Below, piece after piece: positions 54,516-62,775 of a DNA stretch of 64,000 nucleotides. The stretch covers positions 97,995-161,994 of the forward strand of contig CAMUYQ010000007.1 in assembly GCA_947165025.1 (NCBI GenBank). The letters are read 5' to 3'. How positions within the stretch are numbered: the first letter of the stretch is position 1; each line of letters begins with the position of its first letter. The stretch is from an uncultured Lachnospiraceae bacterium (GTDB taxonomy: Bacteria; Bacillota; Clostridia; Lachnospirales; Lachnospiraceae). The notes under the pieces were generated by a model, which ran no database searches, was not told the DNA's origin, and saw only the letters and a list, made by a program, of their open reading frames with translations. A program made the position numbers and the translations under genes.

Positions 54516-55400
54516 CTATCCTTCACTTAGTTTTTTGTTTAGCATGTTAAGAACTCTTTTCTTGTCCGTGCTCCAAAGAGGCGCTATAAGCTCACGCCTT
54601 GCGCCGTCTCCTGTCATCCTGTGGATGACAATGCGCTCAGGCAGCAGTGCAATACAGTCCCGGACAAGATCCGTGTATTCTTCCATTGTAAGGCAGCTGA
54701 ACCTGTGCTGCTCATATTCGGCAGCAAGATCGGTACCCGAAAGCACGTGAAGAAGCTGGATCTTAATGCCGGATATGGGGCTGTTTCCAAGGTATTGTGC
54801 CGTCCGTAGCATATCTTCCCTTGTCTCGCCCGGAAGGCCGAGGATGATATGCGTGATGATCTCTATCCCGTTTCCTGCCAGCCTTTCAACGGCATCTTCG
54901 TAGGCAGACAGCGGATACCCTCTGCGTATGTACTGCGCTGTCCGCTCATGGATCGTCTGCAGACCCAGTTCAACCCAGACCGGCTTGATCTTATTAAGCG
55001 ATGCGATCAGGTCTATAACCTCATCGGGAAGGCAGTCCGGACGTGTTGCTATCGATAATGCAACGACATCGGGATGCTCTATCGCTTCCGTGTAGACTCT
55101 TTTTAGTTTTTCAAGCGGTGCATAGGTACCGGTAAATGCCTGAAAATATGCGATATACCTGCCATCTTTTCCGGGCATCTTGTCCCTGACGAGATTTTTA
55201 CCTCGTTCTATCTGCTCCGTTATGCCAAGATCCCTGTCACCGGCAAATTCTCCCGAGCCGTACCCCGAACAGAATATGCACCCTCTTGTATCGATCGTTC
55301 CATCCCTGTTTGGGCAAGTAAATCCCGCATCAAGAGCTATCCTGTATACTTTACAGCCGAAGCGTTCCCGGTTATACCGGTTTGCTGTTTTGTTCTTCAT
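54516..55400 (-). CDS. Radical SAM protein, TIGR01212/YtqA family
   Basis: This 294-residue protein has a radical SAM cluster motif in CPNRDGTIDTRGCIFCSGYG (Cys spacing x9 then x2, not the usual CxxxCxxC) and the family segments YFQAFTGTYAPLEKLK, VELGLQTIHERTAQYIRRG and HIILGLPGETREDML. The family is widespread and its reaction is unknown. It starts within 20 bp of the flavodoxin gene, a possible electron donor for the Fe-S cluster. Confidence 0.88.
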   Translation of the reverse strand: MKNKTANRYNRERFGCKVYRIALDAGFTCPNRDGTIDTRGCIFCSGYGSGEFAGDRDLGITEQIERGKNLVRDKMPGKDGRYIAYFQAFTGTYAPLEKLKRVYTEAIEHPDVVALSIATRPDCLPDEVIDLIASLNKIKPVWVELGLQTIHERTAQYIRRGYPLSAYEDAVERLAGNGIEIITHIILGLPGETREDMLRTAQYLGNSPISGIKIQLLHVLSGTDLAAEYEQHRFSCLTMEEYTDLVRDCIALLPERIVIHRMTGDGARRELIAPLWSTDKKRVLNMLNKKLSEG

Positions 55401-55416
55401 AAACAGTCCTTTGCAG

Positions 55417-55860
55417 TTATCTGGTGATCTCGAAGGATGATTTTACGACCTGTGCGTTTGATACGCCGGCTCCCTTAAGATAAGGATCAAGCTTTTCGGC
55501 GGTCTTTCCGATGTCGCTTCCACCGCTCGTGGCAAAAACATTTACCGTCTTTCCCGTCCAGTCATAATCCTTGCAGAATGTGTTTACAATATTGGGGGCT
55601 CCGTAATACCAGATCGGAAATGCAAGATAAACGCATTCATATTCCGCAAAGTTTTCAACCTTTCCCGATACCGGAACATCCTTCTTTCCGAACTTTTCCC
55701 TGTTGCAGCGGCTGACCGGATTTGTCCACTTTATATCCGCAGCCGAGTACGGTTCCTGAGGAATGATCTCAAACGTATCGGCCCCGATCTCCTTTGCAAA
55801 ATCCTCCGCCACTTTCTTCGTGTGTCCCTGTACACTGAAATAAGCAATAAGTGTTTTCAT
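55417..55860 (-). CDS. Flavodoxin
   Basis: This 147-residue FMN protein has the phosphate-binding loop AYFSVQGHTKKVAED and aromatic FMN-stacking region FPIWYYGAPNIV, plus TSGGSDIGKT at the second loop. It belongs to the flavodoxin_4-like group of Clostridia. It transfers electrons at low potential; the adjacent radical SAM protein is a plausible acceptor. Confidence 0.9.
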   Translation of the reverse strand: MKTLIAYFSVQGHTKKVAEDFAKEIGADTFEIIPQEPYSAADIKWTNPVSRCNREKFGKKDVPVSGKVENFAEYECVYLAFPIWYYGAPNIVNTFCKDYDWTGKTVNVFATSGGSDIGKTAEKLDPYLKGAGVSNAQVVKSSFEITR

Positions 55861-55983
55861 TTTCTACTCCGTTTTTGATACTGTTGCTGTGTCCGTTCTT
55901 CACCGTTTCCCTTACCTGGGAAAATCATCAATATGTGTATTATATCAGATATGCGGTTTGAAAACCCGGCAACCTTCAGGTTA

Positions 55984-56012
55984 TTGACATTACACATATC
56001 CTTTTCTATTAT
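55984..56012 (+). promoter_or_regulatory. Promoter of the ABC-2 exporter operon
   Basis: TTGACA (55984-55989), 17 bp, TATTAT (56007-56012), 28 bp before the first ATG. Confidence 0.8.
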
Positions 56013-56039
56013 TGATTTTACGGTCTTTAAAGGAACAAT

Positions 56040-56831
56040 ATGAAAAAATACTTATACATAATAAAAACACAGATCATAAAGAGCATGACATATGAGTTCA
56101 ACGTTTACGGGAACATCATCATGCAGACTATTATCATGATCACTTCAGCATATTTCTGGCGGGCTCTGTACACAGGCCGCAGTGTTGTGGACGGTGTTGA
56201 TGTGGGCAGCATGCAGACTTACATCATAATATCATCCGCACTTTCGGTGCTCCTCATCACAAATGTCGAAAGAAGGATAGGAAGCAGCGTGGAAAAGGGA
56301 TCTGTCGCAACGGATATGATGAAACCGATCAATCTGTTCGGGATGTTCCTTGCAGAAGATATCGGAAGCATCATCGCTCTCATTTTCCAGAACATGCTCC
56401 CGATACTTCTTATCGGCTCACTCATGATAAAGCTTCCTGTTATGGCAGATATCCGGGATCTTCCGATGCTTGTTATATCTGTCATTGAATCATTTCTGAT
56501 CAACTGGCTGATAGCTGCCCTTTTCGGCATGATGGCATTTACGACGATAAACAATAATGCACTCATCCAGGTCAAGAAGCATCTTATCAGGCTTCTGTCG
56601 GGAAGTATCATCCCGATATGGTTTTTCCCAAAAAGCGTATCAAAGGTGCTCTCCGCGCTTCCGTTCGTGTATATATACCAGCTCCCGCTGAGCATCTATA
56701 TCGGGAAAGGCGACCGGACGGAAATGATTTTTCAAATGCGTATCCAGTTTATATGGCTTGTTATTCTTTCTGCACTGTTCTTCTACGCACAGAGCAGAAT
56801 AACCCGAAAAGTGATGGTTCAGGGAGGATGA
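56040..56831 (+). CDS. ABC-2 family exporter permease (first)
   Basis: This 263-residue protein has six predicted helices and the look of the DUF990/ABC2_membrane_6 group (KSMTYEFNVYGNIIMQ, KGSVATDMMKPINLFG). It forms half of the channel with the next gene. AAAGGA precedes the ATG. The stop codon overlaps the ATG triplet run before the second permease. Confidence 0.85.
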   Translation: MKKYLYIIKTQIIKSMTYEFNVYGNIIMQTIIMITSAYFWRALYTGRSVVDGVDVGSMQTYIIISSALSVLLITNVERRIGSSVEKGSVATDMMKPINLFGMFLAEDIGSIIALIFQNMLPILLIGSLMIKLPVMADIRDLPMLVISVIESFLINWLIAALFGMMAFTTINNNALIQVKKHLIRLLSGSIIPIWFFPKSVSKVLSALPFVYIYQLPLSIYIGKGDRTEMIFQMRIQFIWLVILSALFFYAQSRITRKVMVQGG

Positions 56832-56833
56832 TG

Positions 56834-57658
56834 ATGAGAAAATCATTTGATACACTGCTCCATTACCTTGATGTAACGGGTCAGGAAATAAAGATGGCGT
56901 TTATGACGATGATCGAATATCCGTCAAATATCGCGGGATGGTTCATATCCAACCCTCTCCAGTTCATCATGGGATTTGCGATCATCAAGTTTGTCGTCGA
57001 GTCTTTCGGCGAAATAAACGGATGGAATTACGGACAGCTTGCATTCCTTTACGGATTGTCTGTAATATCGCATGCGCTCTCCATGATCTTCTTTGTTCAG
57101 GGTTGGTTCATGGGATGGTTTGTGATCGAGGGTGATTTTGACAGGTATCTCACAAGGCCACTAGGAGTTCTGTACCAGTTCTTCTTCACTAACATCAATA
57201 TCTTCGGGATAACAGATCTTATTCCCGGAGTGATCGTATTCATATACGGCTGTGCGAAGTCCGGGGTTACCGTATCCTTCCTGTTCATTGTACAGGTCAT
57301 CATCATGCTGATCGGTGCAACGTTTATACGCGGTGGGATCTATATCTTCCTCGGAAGCACCTCCTTTCACACGAGAAGTGCGGTTGATTTCGGACAGTAT
57401 ACACAGGAGATCATGGACAAGACGACCATGTATCCCATGTCTATGTATCCCGAAAGCATGCAGTTCATACTGACATACCTGATCCCTATAGGCTGGGTTT
57501 CATTTTACCCGGTGTCTTCACTTCTCGGGATCGATAACGGTTTATCCGGAGGAATGACCACGGCGTTCATAACTCTCGCTGTGGGTCTGCTGGTAATGTT
57601 CCTGGCGGGGGCATTCTTTAATTCAGGGCTTAAAAAATACGAAAGTGCAGGTAACTGA
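56834..57658 (+). CDS. ABC-2 family exporter permease (second)
   Basis: This 274-residue permease (six helices; EGDFDRYLTRPLGVLYQF, SFHTRSAVDFGQYTQE) is typical of ABC2_membrane_6. Three ATGs stand in a row at 56828, 56831 and 56834; GGGAGG at 56822-56827 is best placed for 56834. It is paired with the permease before it and the ATPase after it (2-bp gap). Confidence 0.85.
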   Translation: MRKSFDTLLHYLDVTGQEIKMAFMTMIEYPSNIAGWFISNPLQFIMGFAIIKFVVESFGEINGWNYGQLAFLYGLSVISHALSMIFFVQGWFMGWFVIEGDFDRYLTRPLGVLYQFFFTNINIFGITDLIPGVIVFIYGCAKSGVTVSFLFIVQVIIMLIGATFIRGGIYIFLGSTSFHTRSAVDFGQYTQEIMDKTTMYPMSMYPESMQFILTYLIPIGWVSFYPVSSLLGIDNGLSGGMTTAFITLAVGLLVMFLAGAFFNSGLKKYESAGN

Positions 57659-57660
57659 CT

Positions 57661-58626
57661 ATGATAGAAGTTAAAAACCTGAGCAAGGATTATACGATAA
57701 AGCGTAAGGGTGCCGGTCTGACAGGTGCCCTGAAAGGGCTCGTTATAAAAAACACCGATGTGGTTCATGCGGTAAAGGATCTGTCATTTCACTTAAATGA
57801 AGGAGAGATAGTCGGATTCATCGGCCCTAACGGCGCCGGGAAGAGTACGACCATAAAGATGATGTCCGGCATACTCACACCTACACGCGGAAGTGTGCTG
57901 ATCGGTGGCGAGGATATTACAAAACACAGGAAGAAAGTCGTAAGAAACATAGGCGTGGTATTCGGCCAGAGAACCCAGCTTAATTGGGATCTCAGACTCG
58001 GTGAGACCTTTGAACTGTTAAAACACATCTACCGGATCGAGCAGTCGGAGTATGATAAAACACTGGATGTCATGGACGATATCCTCGGAATAAAAGAACT
58101 CATTGATAATCCTGTCCGTCAGATGTCTCTCGGACAGCGTGTGAAGGGAGATCTTGTTGCATCCATGCTTCATTCTCCCAAGGTTCTGTTCCTTGATGAG
58201 CCGACGATCGGACTTGATGTTTCCGCCAAGTATTCTCTTCGCAAATTCATAAAGGAGATAAACAAGGTAAGAAAGACCACGATAGTACTCACCACTCATG
58301 ATCTCGGGGACATACAGGAACTGTGTGAAAGGCTCATAATAATCAACCATGGCGTGATGATGGAAGACGGAAATCTTAAAGAGATCACCGACAGGATCGC
58401 CCCATATAAAACTCTTGTAGTGGAATACTATGATGAAGAAGCACCCATGCATGATAAGTGCGAGATGATCACTCATGAAGGCAATGTTGCCCGTTACAGA
58501 TTCGCCAAATCCGATATCACTGCCGCAGATATAATCGCTGACCTTTCCTCAAAGAAGTCCCTGAAGGACGTATCCATCGAAGAAGCAGGAATAGACGATA
58601 TCATAAAGATTGCCTACGGAAGTTAA
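57661..58626 (+). CDS. ABC exporter ATPase
   Basis: This 321-residue ATPase has Walker A GPNGAGKSTTIKMM, Q-loop GQRTQLNWDL, Walker B VLFLDEPTIGLDVSAK and H-loop TTHDLGDI. The signature reads MSLGQRVKGDL rather than LSGGQ, as is usual in the group linked to ABC2_membrane_6 permeases. A C-terminal regulatory domain of about 80 residues follows. The cargo is unknown. Translation is probably coupled to the permease before it. Confidence 0.92.
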   Translation: MIEVKNLSKDYTIKRKGAGLTGALKGLVIKNTDVVHAVKDLSFHLNEGEIVGFIGPNGAGKSTTIKMMSGILTPTRGSVLIGGEDITKHRKKVVRNIGVVFGQRTQLNWDLRLGETFELLKHIYRIEQSEYDKTLDVMDDILGIKELIDNPVRQMSLGQRVKGDLVASMLHSPKVLFLDEPTIGLDVSAKYSLRKFIKEINKVRKTTIVLTTHDLGDIQELCERLIIINHGVMMEDGNLKEITDRIAPYKTLVVEYYDEEAPMHDKCEMITHEGNVARYRFAKSDITAADIIADLSSKKSLKDVSIEEAGIDDIIKIAYGS

Positions 58627-58629
58627 CGT

Positions 58630-58663
58630 AAAAGCCGTGAAATCAATGATTTCACGGCTTTTC
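58630..58663 (+). terminator. Terminator of the ABC exporter operon
   Basis: AAAAGCCGTGAAATC, loop AAT, GATTTCACGGCTTTT: a perfect 15-bp stem with T-run and A-run, so usable in both directions. It marks the chromosomal side of the island. Confidence 0.88.
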
Positions 58664-58668
58664 TCATA

Positions 58669-58689
58669 CTCGGGGTGACAGGATTCGAA
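58669..58689. repeat. Island left attachment repeat (attL)
   Basis: 21 bp starting CTCGGGGTGACAGG are identical to 63980-64000. On the minus strand it reads as the T loop (TTCGAAT), T stem (CCTGT) and acceptor (CACCCCG) plus discriminator A of a tRNA, most like tRNA-Pro. It has no matching tRNA 5' half, so it is a displaced 3' end. Confidence 0.8.
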
Positions 58690-58748
58690 TACTAATCCCA
58701 TCAAAAAAATGCAGGAAAGGAGCGGCTTTCAGCATATCGGCCACCCCA

Positions 58749-58768
58749 GGTATCAGTTTGGTATCAGT
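58749..58768. repeat. Tandem GGTATCAGT repeat, copy A
   Basis: GGTATCAGT-TT-GGTATCAGT. Copies B (61932-61951) and C (63918-63937) share the same 11-bp period. Confidence 0.75.
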
Positions 58769-58770
58769 TT

Positions 58771-58950
58771 TCAATTAATCATTACCGATCCTTTGGGATT
58801 TACCCTCTTGAACTTAGAAAGCATCTCTGGTGTCATTTCCGGCGAATCCTCATCATAAACAATTGGCTTTCTATCTTCTTCAAGAACGCTTTTTAACTGC
58901 TCTTCCGAAGGCTTATCCGTCTTTTTAATCATCATTCTAACGATTGCCAT
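58771..58950 (-). CDS. BrnA-like antitoxin
   Basis: This 59-residue acidic protein starts MAIVRMMIKKTDKPSEEQLK, with SPEMTPEMLSKFKRVNPK at the end. It overlaps the end of the BrnT-type toxin gene, the usual order for this module. It lacks a clear ribbon-helix-helix core, so the assignment comes mainly from the partner and layout. It would neutralise the toxin and repress the pair. Confidence 0.65.
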   Translation of the reverse strand: MAIVRMMIKKTDKPSEEQLKSVLEEDRKPIVYDEDSPEMTPEMLSKFKRVNPKGSVMIN

Positions 58951-59227
58951 AGTACAGTTCCTCCTCCGCTTTAGTTGCATAACGTGCAGATATTAACCGT
59001 AGCACTTCTCCACGTTCTGTATAAACAACAAACATTACATCGCCAACTTTCCCAATAGTATAATACCTATCTTCCATATCACTATGCATCTCGTCGTAAT
59101 ACTCGATTCTATCAACGTCATTAAATATGTATGCAGCCGTTTCAAACCTTATCCCATGTTTCAGATAGTTCGATTCGTTTTTTGCATCATCCCATTCAAC
59201 AATATAATCATAAATACTTGTTTTCAT
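58937..59227 (-). CDS. brnT: BrnT-family ribonuclease toxin
   Basis: This 96-residue protein matches BrnT (DUF497): VEWDDAKNESNYLKHGIRFE, FNDVDRIEYYDEMHSDMEDR, YYTIGKVGDVMFVVYTERGE, VLRLISARYATKAEEELYYG. BrnT is a RelE-fold ribonuclease; conserved Lys/His, the Tyr and Arg-Ile-Ser-Ala-Arg segment are present. GGAGG precedes the ATG. Together with the overlapping antitoxin it can stabilise the island. Confidence 0.88.
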   Translation of the reverse strand: MKTSIYDYIVEWDDAKNESNYLKHGIRFETAAYIFNDVDRIEYYDEMHSDMEDRYYTIGKVGDVMFVVYTERGEVLRLISARYATKAEEELYYGNR

Positions 59228-59261
59228 AAATCCTCCACAAATATTATAGCATTTTTGTCAG

Positions 59262-59963
59262 CTACATTCGATCCATTTTTCTGAAAGACGTCCTTGCATC
59301 GAAGCCATGCATTATAGCTTTATCCACGTCTGTGGCTCCTCTAGCCTCAGTGGTTTCGGAGGCAGTCTTTTCCAGGGAGAAGTGCTCCTCTATGGCGCAA
59401 AACACGCTAATAGGGTCGACACGATCCGCTATGCCGCATGCTTTGAGAAGGGGCAGGTCCTGCACCTCTTTTTCCCAAGATCCCCTGTGATCGGTGAACT
59501 TTGTATGACTCCCGAGATTGTACTCCACTCTATAGTTTCCCTGATCAATTGCAGCCATAAAATCGGCCACACGTGCCCTAACCTTTTCCGGGTCAATATC
59601 ACGATTTGTGTAATCTCCACTATAGTAGCTCCACATGAATACATTAAATGATACTACACTCAGCTTGATCAATTCGTTAGATCCATCGTAGTTCTTCCAA
59701 CTCCCAACAAGCTCCAGATTATAGTCGACAGGGTTGGCGTTCTGATCTTTGGCAGTTATTGTGACCAAAAAAAGCCAGTAAGCCACTCCACATTGAAGTA
59801 GTACAAACCTGTATCGGGAATTATTATAGTACCTCTGAAATCTTAACCCTTCACAAAACTCCGCTTTATTAAGCAAGAATGACCCCCGCCTATCGAATAC
59901 GATCCTATCAGTAGGATCCTGCAGGTAATCGTAAAAATCGTGCTGCTTATCAATTATTCTCAT
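59262..59963 (-). CDS. Unknown protein coupled to the RNA ligase
   Basis: This 233-residue protein starts MRIIDKQHDFYDYLQDPTDR two bases after the RNA ligase stop codon, with GAGG seven bases upstream, so it is translated with the ligase. It contains a hydrophobic strand-rich core (YRFVLLQCGVAYWLFLVTIT), a basic/aromatic middle and ends GFDARTSFRKMDRM. There is no membrane helix and I recognise no family. Conserved pairing with the ligase in other genomes would show a shared function, such as choosing RNA substrates. Confidence 0.8.
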   Translation of the reverse strand: MRIIDKQHDFYDYLQDPTDRIVFDRRGSFLLNKAEFCEGLRFQRYYNNSRYRFVLLQCGVAYWLFLVTITAKDQNANPVDYNLELVGSWKNYDGSNELIKLSVVSFNVFMWSYYSGDYTNRDIDPEKVRARVADFMAAIDQGNYRVEYNLGSHTKFTDHRGSWEKEVQDLPLLKACGIADRVDPISVFCAIEEHFSLEKTASETTEARGATDVDKAIMHGFDARTSFRKMDRM

Positions 59964-59965
59964 GA

Positions 59966-61012
59966 TCAATCCTCGTTCTTAAGAAGATATTTGTTGTTCA
60001 CCACCTTCATAGATAGAGCCCCACCGATACGCTCTGAGAAAACGGGTTCTGTAGGACGAATAACGATACCTTCTTTCTTTCCACCCTTGGGATACTCTCC
60101 GTCTGCTCTTTCAAGAAGGGCATCAACAGTCGGATAATTCGAAGGCAGATCCTTATCGACCTCCTCTATGGGAACGCTTGATAACTCCAATTCTTTACAG
60201 ATATCAAGCATCCTGTTAAGTCCCACACGCTTACCTTCCTCACGTATTGTGAATACATACCACTCCGGCCTGGCAAGCTTTAATCTGTTCTTCTGTATCC
60301 CTGGCGCACAGAATTCACCTTGGATAGTAAAAACATGTAAACCTTTTTTCTTGGAATAATCCTTCATTTTTTCTTCAAGGCTCATTCCCTTTATCAGTTC
60401 ATAAAATGCACTCTTCCCATCGTCCTTGTATTCATAATTGTGCCCTGTAGCATGAAATCCATTTTCATCAAGAGATACGGAATGAGAAGAGCCGTCCATC
60501 TTTGTGCTTATGTAGTATTCAAGACCGGCAAACTCCCGCAGCAGATCCGGTTCAGCCTGAATTCTTGTTTCATCCGTATGTGGGACGTCATAAGGCAGAT
60601 TTCCAATAGTGGTGCCACCTGTAGTTGCCCGCTCTTCAATCTCCCATTTTCTGACGTCCAATAGTTCTGTTACATCAGTTCCTATACCAGCATACTGAGA
60701 TATCTCAGGAAACCGGATAACAGGTAGCAGGAGTCCCTGCGATATCTGTCCTCGAAACTTCATAGTCTTAAGTCTGAAACCTTCGCCCATGATATCTGTT
60801 TTACGATAGCTGGATGCCCTCATGAACTCGAACTCTTCCCTTACCGGAAGGAAACTGTCGATTTCAAAATACACAGCCTTGTCCCCCGGGACAAACTGAC
60901 CTTTGTTAACAACGCACTGCCAGCCAAGAACATATGCCAGTTCTATCCTATCTGCTCCCTCTATTGGTTCTGTCTTTATTATTCTCTGTATGCTTGCAAG
61001 TTTCCTACTCAT
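59966..61012 (-). CDS. RNA ligase, Rnl5/DRB0094 family
   Basis: This 348-residue ligase has an N-terminal OB-like module (residues 1 to about 125, RIELAYVLGWQCVVNKGQFV) and a nucleotidyltransferase domain: motif I STKMDGSSHSV with nucleophile Lys171, motif III FTIQGEFCAPGIQKN, motif IV KKEGIVIRP and motif V MKVVNNKYL. This is the layout of Deinococcus Rnl5, which seals nicked RNA. AGGAGG precedes the ATG. It heads a two-gene transcript on the island and may repair cleaved RNA, for example after toxin or phage attack. Confidence 0.9.
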   Translation of the reverse strand: MSRKLASIQRIIKTEPIEGADRIELAYVLGWQCVVNKGQFVPGDKAVYFEIDSFLPVREEFEFMRASSYRKTDIMGEGFRLKTMKFRGQISQGLLLPVIRFPEISQYAGIGTDVTELLDVRKWEIEERATTGGTTIGNLPYDVPHTDETRIQAEPDLLREFAGLEYYISTKMDGSSHSVSLDENGFHATGHNYEYKDDGKSAFYELIKGMSLEEKMKDYSKKKGLHVFTIQGEFCAPGIQKNRLKLARPEWYVFTIREEGKRVGLNRMLDICKELELSSVPIEEVDKDLPSNYPTVDALLERADGEYPKGGKKEGIVIRPTEPVFSERIGGALSMKVVNNKYLLKNED

Positions 61013-61248
61013 TCTCTGCCTCCTAATTTATGCCAATTTATACTTGTTTTGTTAATCTTGAAAATCCGACTGTTACGGCGAGGCCCAATAGGTGGACCCC
61101 ATCTGATTTTCACACCACCTCCGGATTAAAGTGACGGCGCACATTCATGTATTACCCATCACTGGATAATCTTTTCTCTTTCATCCTACTGATAAAATCA
61201 ACGTTTGTCATTGTACCGCTAGTATAAAATAGCAACGCCCACAACGAT
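61013..61248. other. 236-bp stretch without recognised genes
   Basis: No ORF with a ribosome site and no clear promoter is visible. The ligase promoter should lie on its right side on the minus strand, but no consensus hexamers stand out. Confidence 0.5.
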
Positions 61249-61284
61249 AAAAAGCAGCTGACCTCGAAGGTCAGCTGCTTTTTT
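61249..61284. terminator. Bidirectional terminator
   Basis: AAAAGCAGCTGACCT, loop CGA, AGGTCAGCTGCTTTT with A- and T-runs on both sides. It ends the XRE-regulator transcript on the minus strand. Confidence 0.88.
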
Positions 61285-61296
61285 GATGGACTCTGT

Positions 61297-61614
61297 TTAT
61301 GCTGATTTGAGCATTGTCAGTCTCTCATAATAAATATAAAGCCGTCTAAATCTAGCATCGCAATACGGAACAAATATGAATCTCCGGTTGCCTTTGAGCA
61401 TAGCATCAACCGGAATGCAAAACAGATCACTCAGTGCATAAAGATTATCAACTGTTGGAATACTCTTACCGGCGAACCAGTGATAAATGGCCTGTGGTGT
61501 ACTAAGTCTCAGATAGTTCTGGATATCTTTGACCGTATAGCCTTTATCCTGCATGATCCGTTTTATAATTTGTCCCGTCTTCGCCATATCGAGTATCGCT
61601 TCATTTCTCTGCAT
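61297..61614 (-). CDS. XRE-family HTH protein
   Basis: This 105-residue protein has an HTH at about residues 12-65 (IIKRIMQDKGYTVKDIQNYL, STPQAIYHWFAGKSIPTVDN). The C-terminal part is short and basic-aromatic. It is probably a phage- or island-type regulator. The ATG at 61614 has GAGGGG five bases upstream and overlaps the dinD fragment; an alternative ATG lies at 61587. Confidence 0.75.
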   Translation of the reverse strand: MQRNEAILDMAKTGQIIKRIMQDKGYTVKDIQNYLRLSTPQAIYHWFAGKSIPTVDNLYALSDLFCIPVDAMLKGNRRFIFVPYCDARFRRLYIYYERLTMLKSA

Positions 61615-61780
61615 AAAATCCCCTCTTGCATATCATTCGGTATGTCTGAATAGCAAAATAAGTCTGCCCGAAGGCAATTACAGGTGCCAATTCACGAGCA
61701 CTCCAATACTCGCTTCCATCATCACGAACATGTTTAATATCCTCAAAACGCTTATATTCTTTCCCTCTTAAACCACTCAT
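61601..61780 (-). pseudogene. dinD N-terminal fragment
   Basis: This 59-residue ORF starts MSGLRGKEYKRFEDIKHVRD and continues DGSEYWSARELAPVIAFGQ, which is the N-terminal BRO-like core of DNA-damage-inducible protein D. After this the similarity stops and the frame runs on 20 more residues into the XRE gene. The remaining about 200 residues of DinD are missing. It is a broken leftover that shows past rearrangement. Confidence 0.7.
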
Positions 61781-61890
61781 GCCGTTTTCTTCTCGAAACT
61801 AACCCCCTGTTCACCGAATAACGTATAATTATGTTTATATCTTAGCACATATTTTATAATTAAGCAAACATATGTTCGCCAGGATGTACT

Positions 61891-61926
61891 AAAAAAAGAA
61901 ATGACCTTGCAAAGATCATTCCTTTC
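61891..61926 (-). terminator. Terminator of the HigA-type gene
   Basis: On the minus strand GAAAGGAATGATC, loop TTTGCAAG, GTCATTTC, then TTTTTTT. Confidence 0.7.
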
Positions 61927-61931
61927 GATGA

Positions 61932-61951
61932 GGTATCAGTTTGGTATCAGT
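61932..61951. repeat. Tandem GGTATCAGT repeat, copy B
   Basis: GGTATCAGT-TT-GGTATCAGT, preceded by CATTCCTTTCGATGA, which is also found before copy C. It abuts the HigA-type stop codon. Confidence 0.75.
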
Positions 61952-62236
61952 TTATATTTTCTTTGGAACAAACTCAATTTTAAGGGTACTGTCAAGAGCT
62001 TCTGCAAGTCTCTTCAACAAAGCAATACTCGGATTCCTCGTTCCCTTCTCAAGGCGACAAATATCTGCCTGGCTAATGCCACTCTTCTCAGACAATTCCG
62101 TCTGCGTCATACCTGCATTTATCCGGGCATTAAGTATTGCTCTTGTGATATCCATCTCAGGCTGTAATGCTTCATACTCTTTCTTAAACCCTGGGTCTTG
62201 CATTAATTCATTTGTTAATTCCTGAAGATCACTCAT
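61952..62236 (-). CDS. higA: HigA-type XRE antitoxin
   Basis: This 94-residue protein has an N-terminal helical part (LTNELMQDPGFKKEYEALQP) and an XRE HTH at about 35-85 (INAGMTQTELSEKSGISQAD, KGTRNPSIALLKRLAEALDS). This order, with PEM-DITRAILNARI, is typical of antitoxins paired with phage-Gp49/HigB toxins. The toxin gene upstream is only partial. The start overlaps the toxin ORF by 8 bp. Confidence 0.8.
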   Translation of the reverse strand: MSDLQELTNELMQDPGFKKEYEALQPEMDITRAILNARINAGMTQTELSEKSGISQADICRLEKGTRNPSIALLKRLAEALDSTLKIEFVPKKI

Positions 62237-62420
62237 ATGTACCAGCTCGCTTTCTTTGATGATAGTCCATTCTTCGCTTCCTTGCCAGATCGATCTCGGA
62301 TTTTGGAGTTTTCTGTTTCTTTTTTACAAATCCGTTAGTAGCGATTATTACCCTGTTTTTATCACGCAGTTGCAACCGGTTGCACCAACGGTTGCACCCA
62401 TCCCCATAATGTATTTTCAA
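62229..62420 (-). pseudogene. Truncated HigB/Gp49-like toxin
   Basis: Residues 24-59 (VIIATNGFVKKKQKTPKSEI, then DLARKRRMDYHQRK) match the C-terminal end of HigB-type toxins. The first 60-70 residues, including most of the RelE fold, are missing; in their place is repeat-rich DNA with GGTGCAACC units. It cannot be an active toxin. Confidence 0.75.
62371..62384. promoter_or_regulatory. LacI-type palindrome (orphan)
   Basis: TGCAACCGGTTGCA is a perfect palindrome with a central CG, like LacI-family operators; a partial copy (GGTTGCA) follows at 62391-62397. No LacI gene or sugar gene is on the island. Confidence 0.45.
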
Positions 62421-62480
62421 ACCTTTGTCTATCTACTCTTTGCAGAAATAGAATCCTCAGCCATCCAAGCCGGCATAACC

Positions 62481-62651
62481 TCAGTTCATCAATCGAACTT
62501 CCCGATAATCATCAACCACCCTAAAACCGTTAATCATTGCGATCACAGAACTGTTCTCAGTGTTTCCCTTGTTTAGTTCTATAATAACTTCATAATCGTC
62601 CGGCACTTTTTCCAACAAAAGCTTTATTTCGCCCACTGTAATACTGCTCAT
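62481..62651 (-). CDS. Small phage-type protein, 56 residues
   Basis: MSSITVGEIKLLLEKVPDDY is followed by EVIIELNKGN; the pattern is like small proteins of phages and islands in Clostridia with unknown function. GGGAG precedes the ATG at 62651. Confidence 0.6.
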   Translation of the reverse strand: MSSITVGEIKLLLEKVPDDYEVIIELNKGNTENSSVIAMINGFRVVDDYREVRLMN

Positions 62652-62775
62652 CTCAATCTCCCTTATCATCATTTGGAGTATTTTTTGTTCGACGACTTAC
62701 TCCTTGTACCGGATATAGACAAAATCTCCAAATACTGTTATAAATTGTGTGATCGCTATTTTAAGGAAAACAATC

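Noticed and set aside
58669..58748. Complete tRNA on the minus strand (TGGGGTGGCCGAT... with CACCCCGA end)
   Set aside because: Acceptor ends could pair and the left part recalls tRNA-Ser, but the T stem and anticodon arm do not fold; it is a displaced tRNA 3' end beside island DNA.
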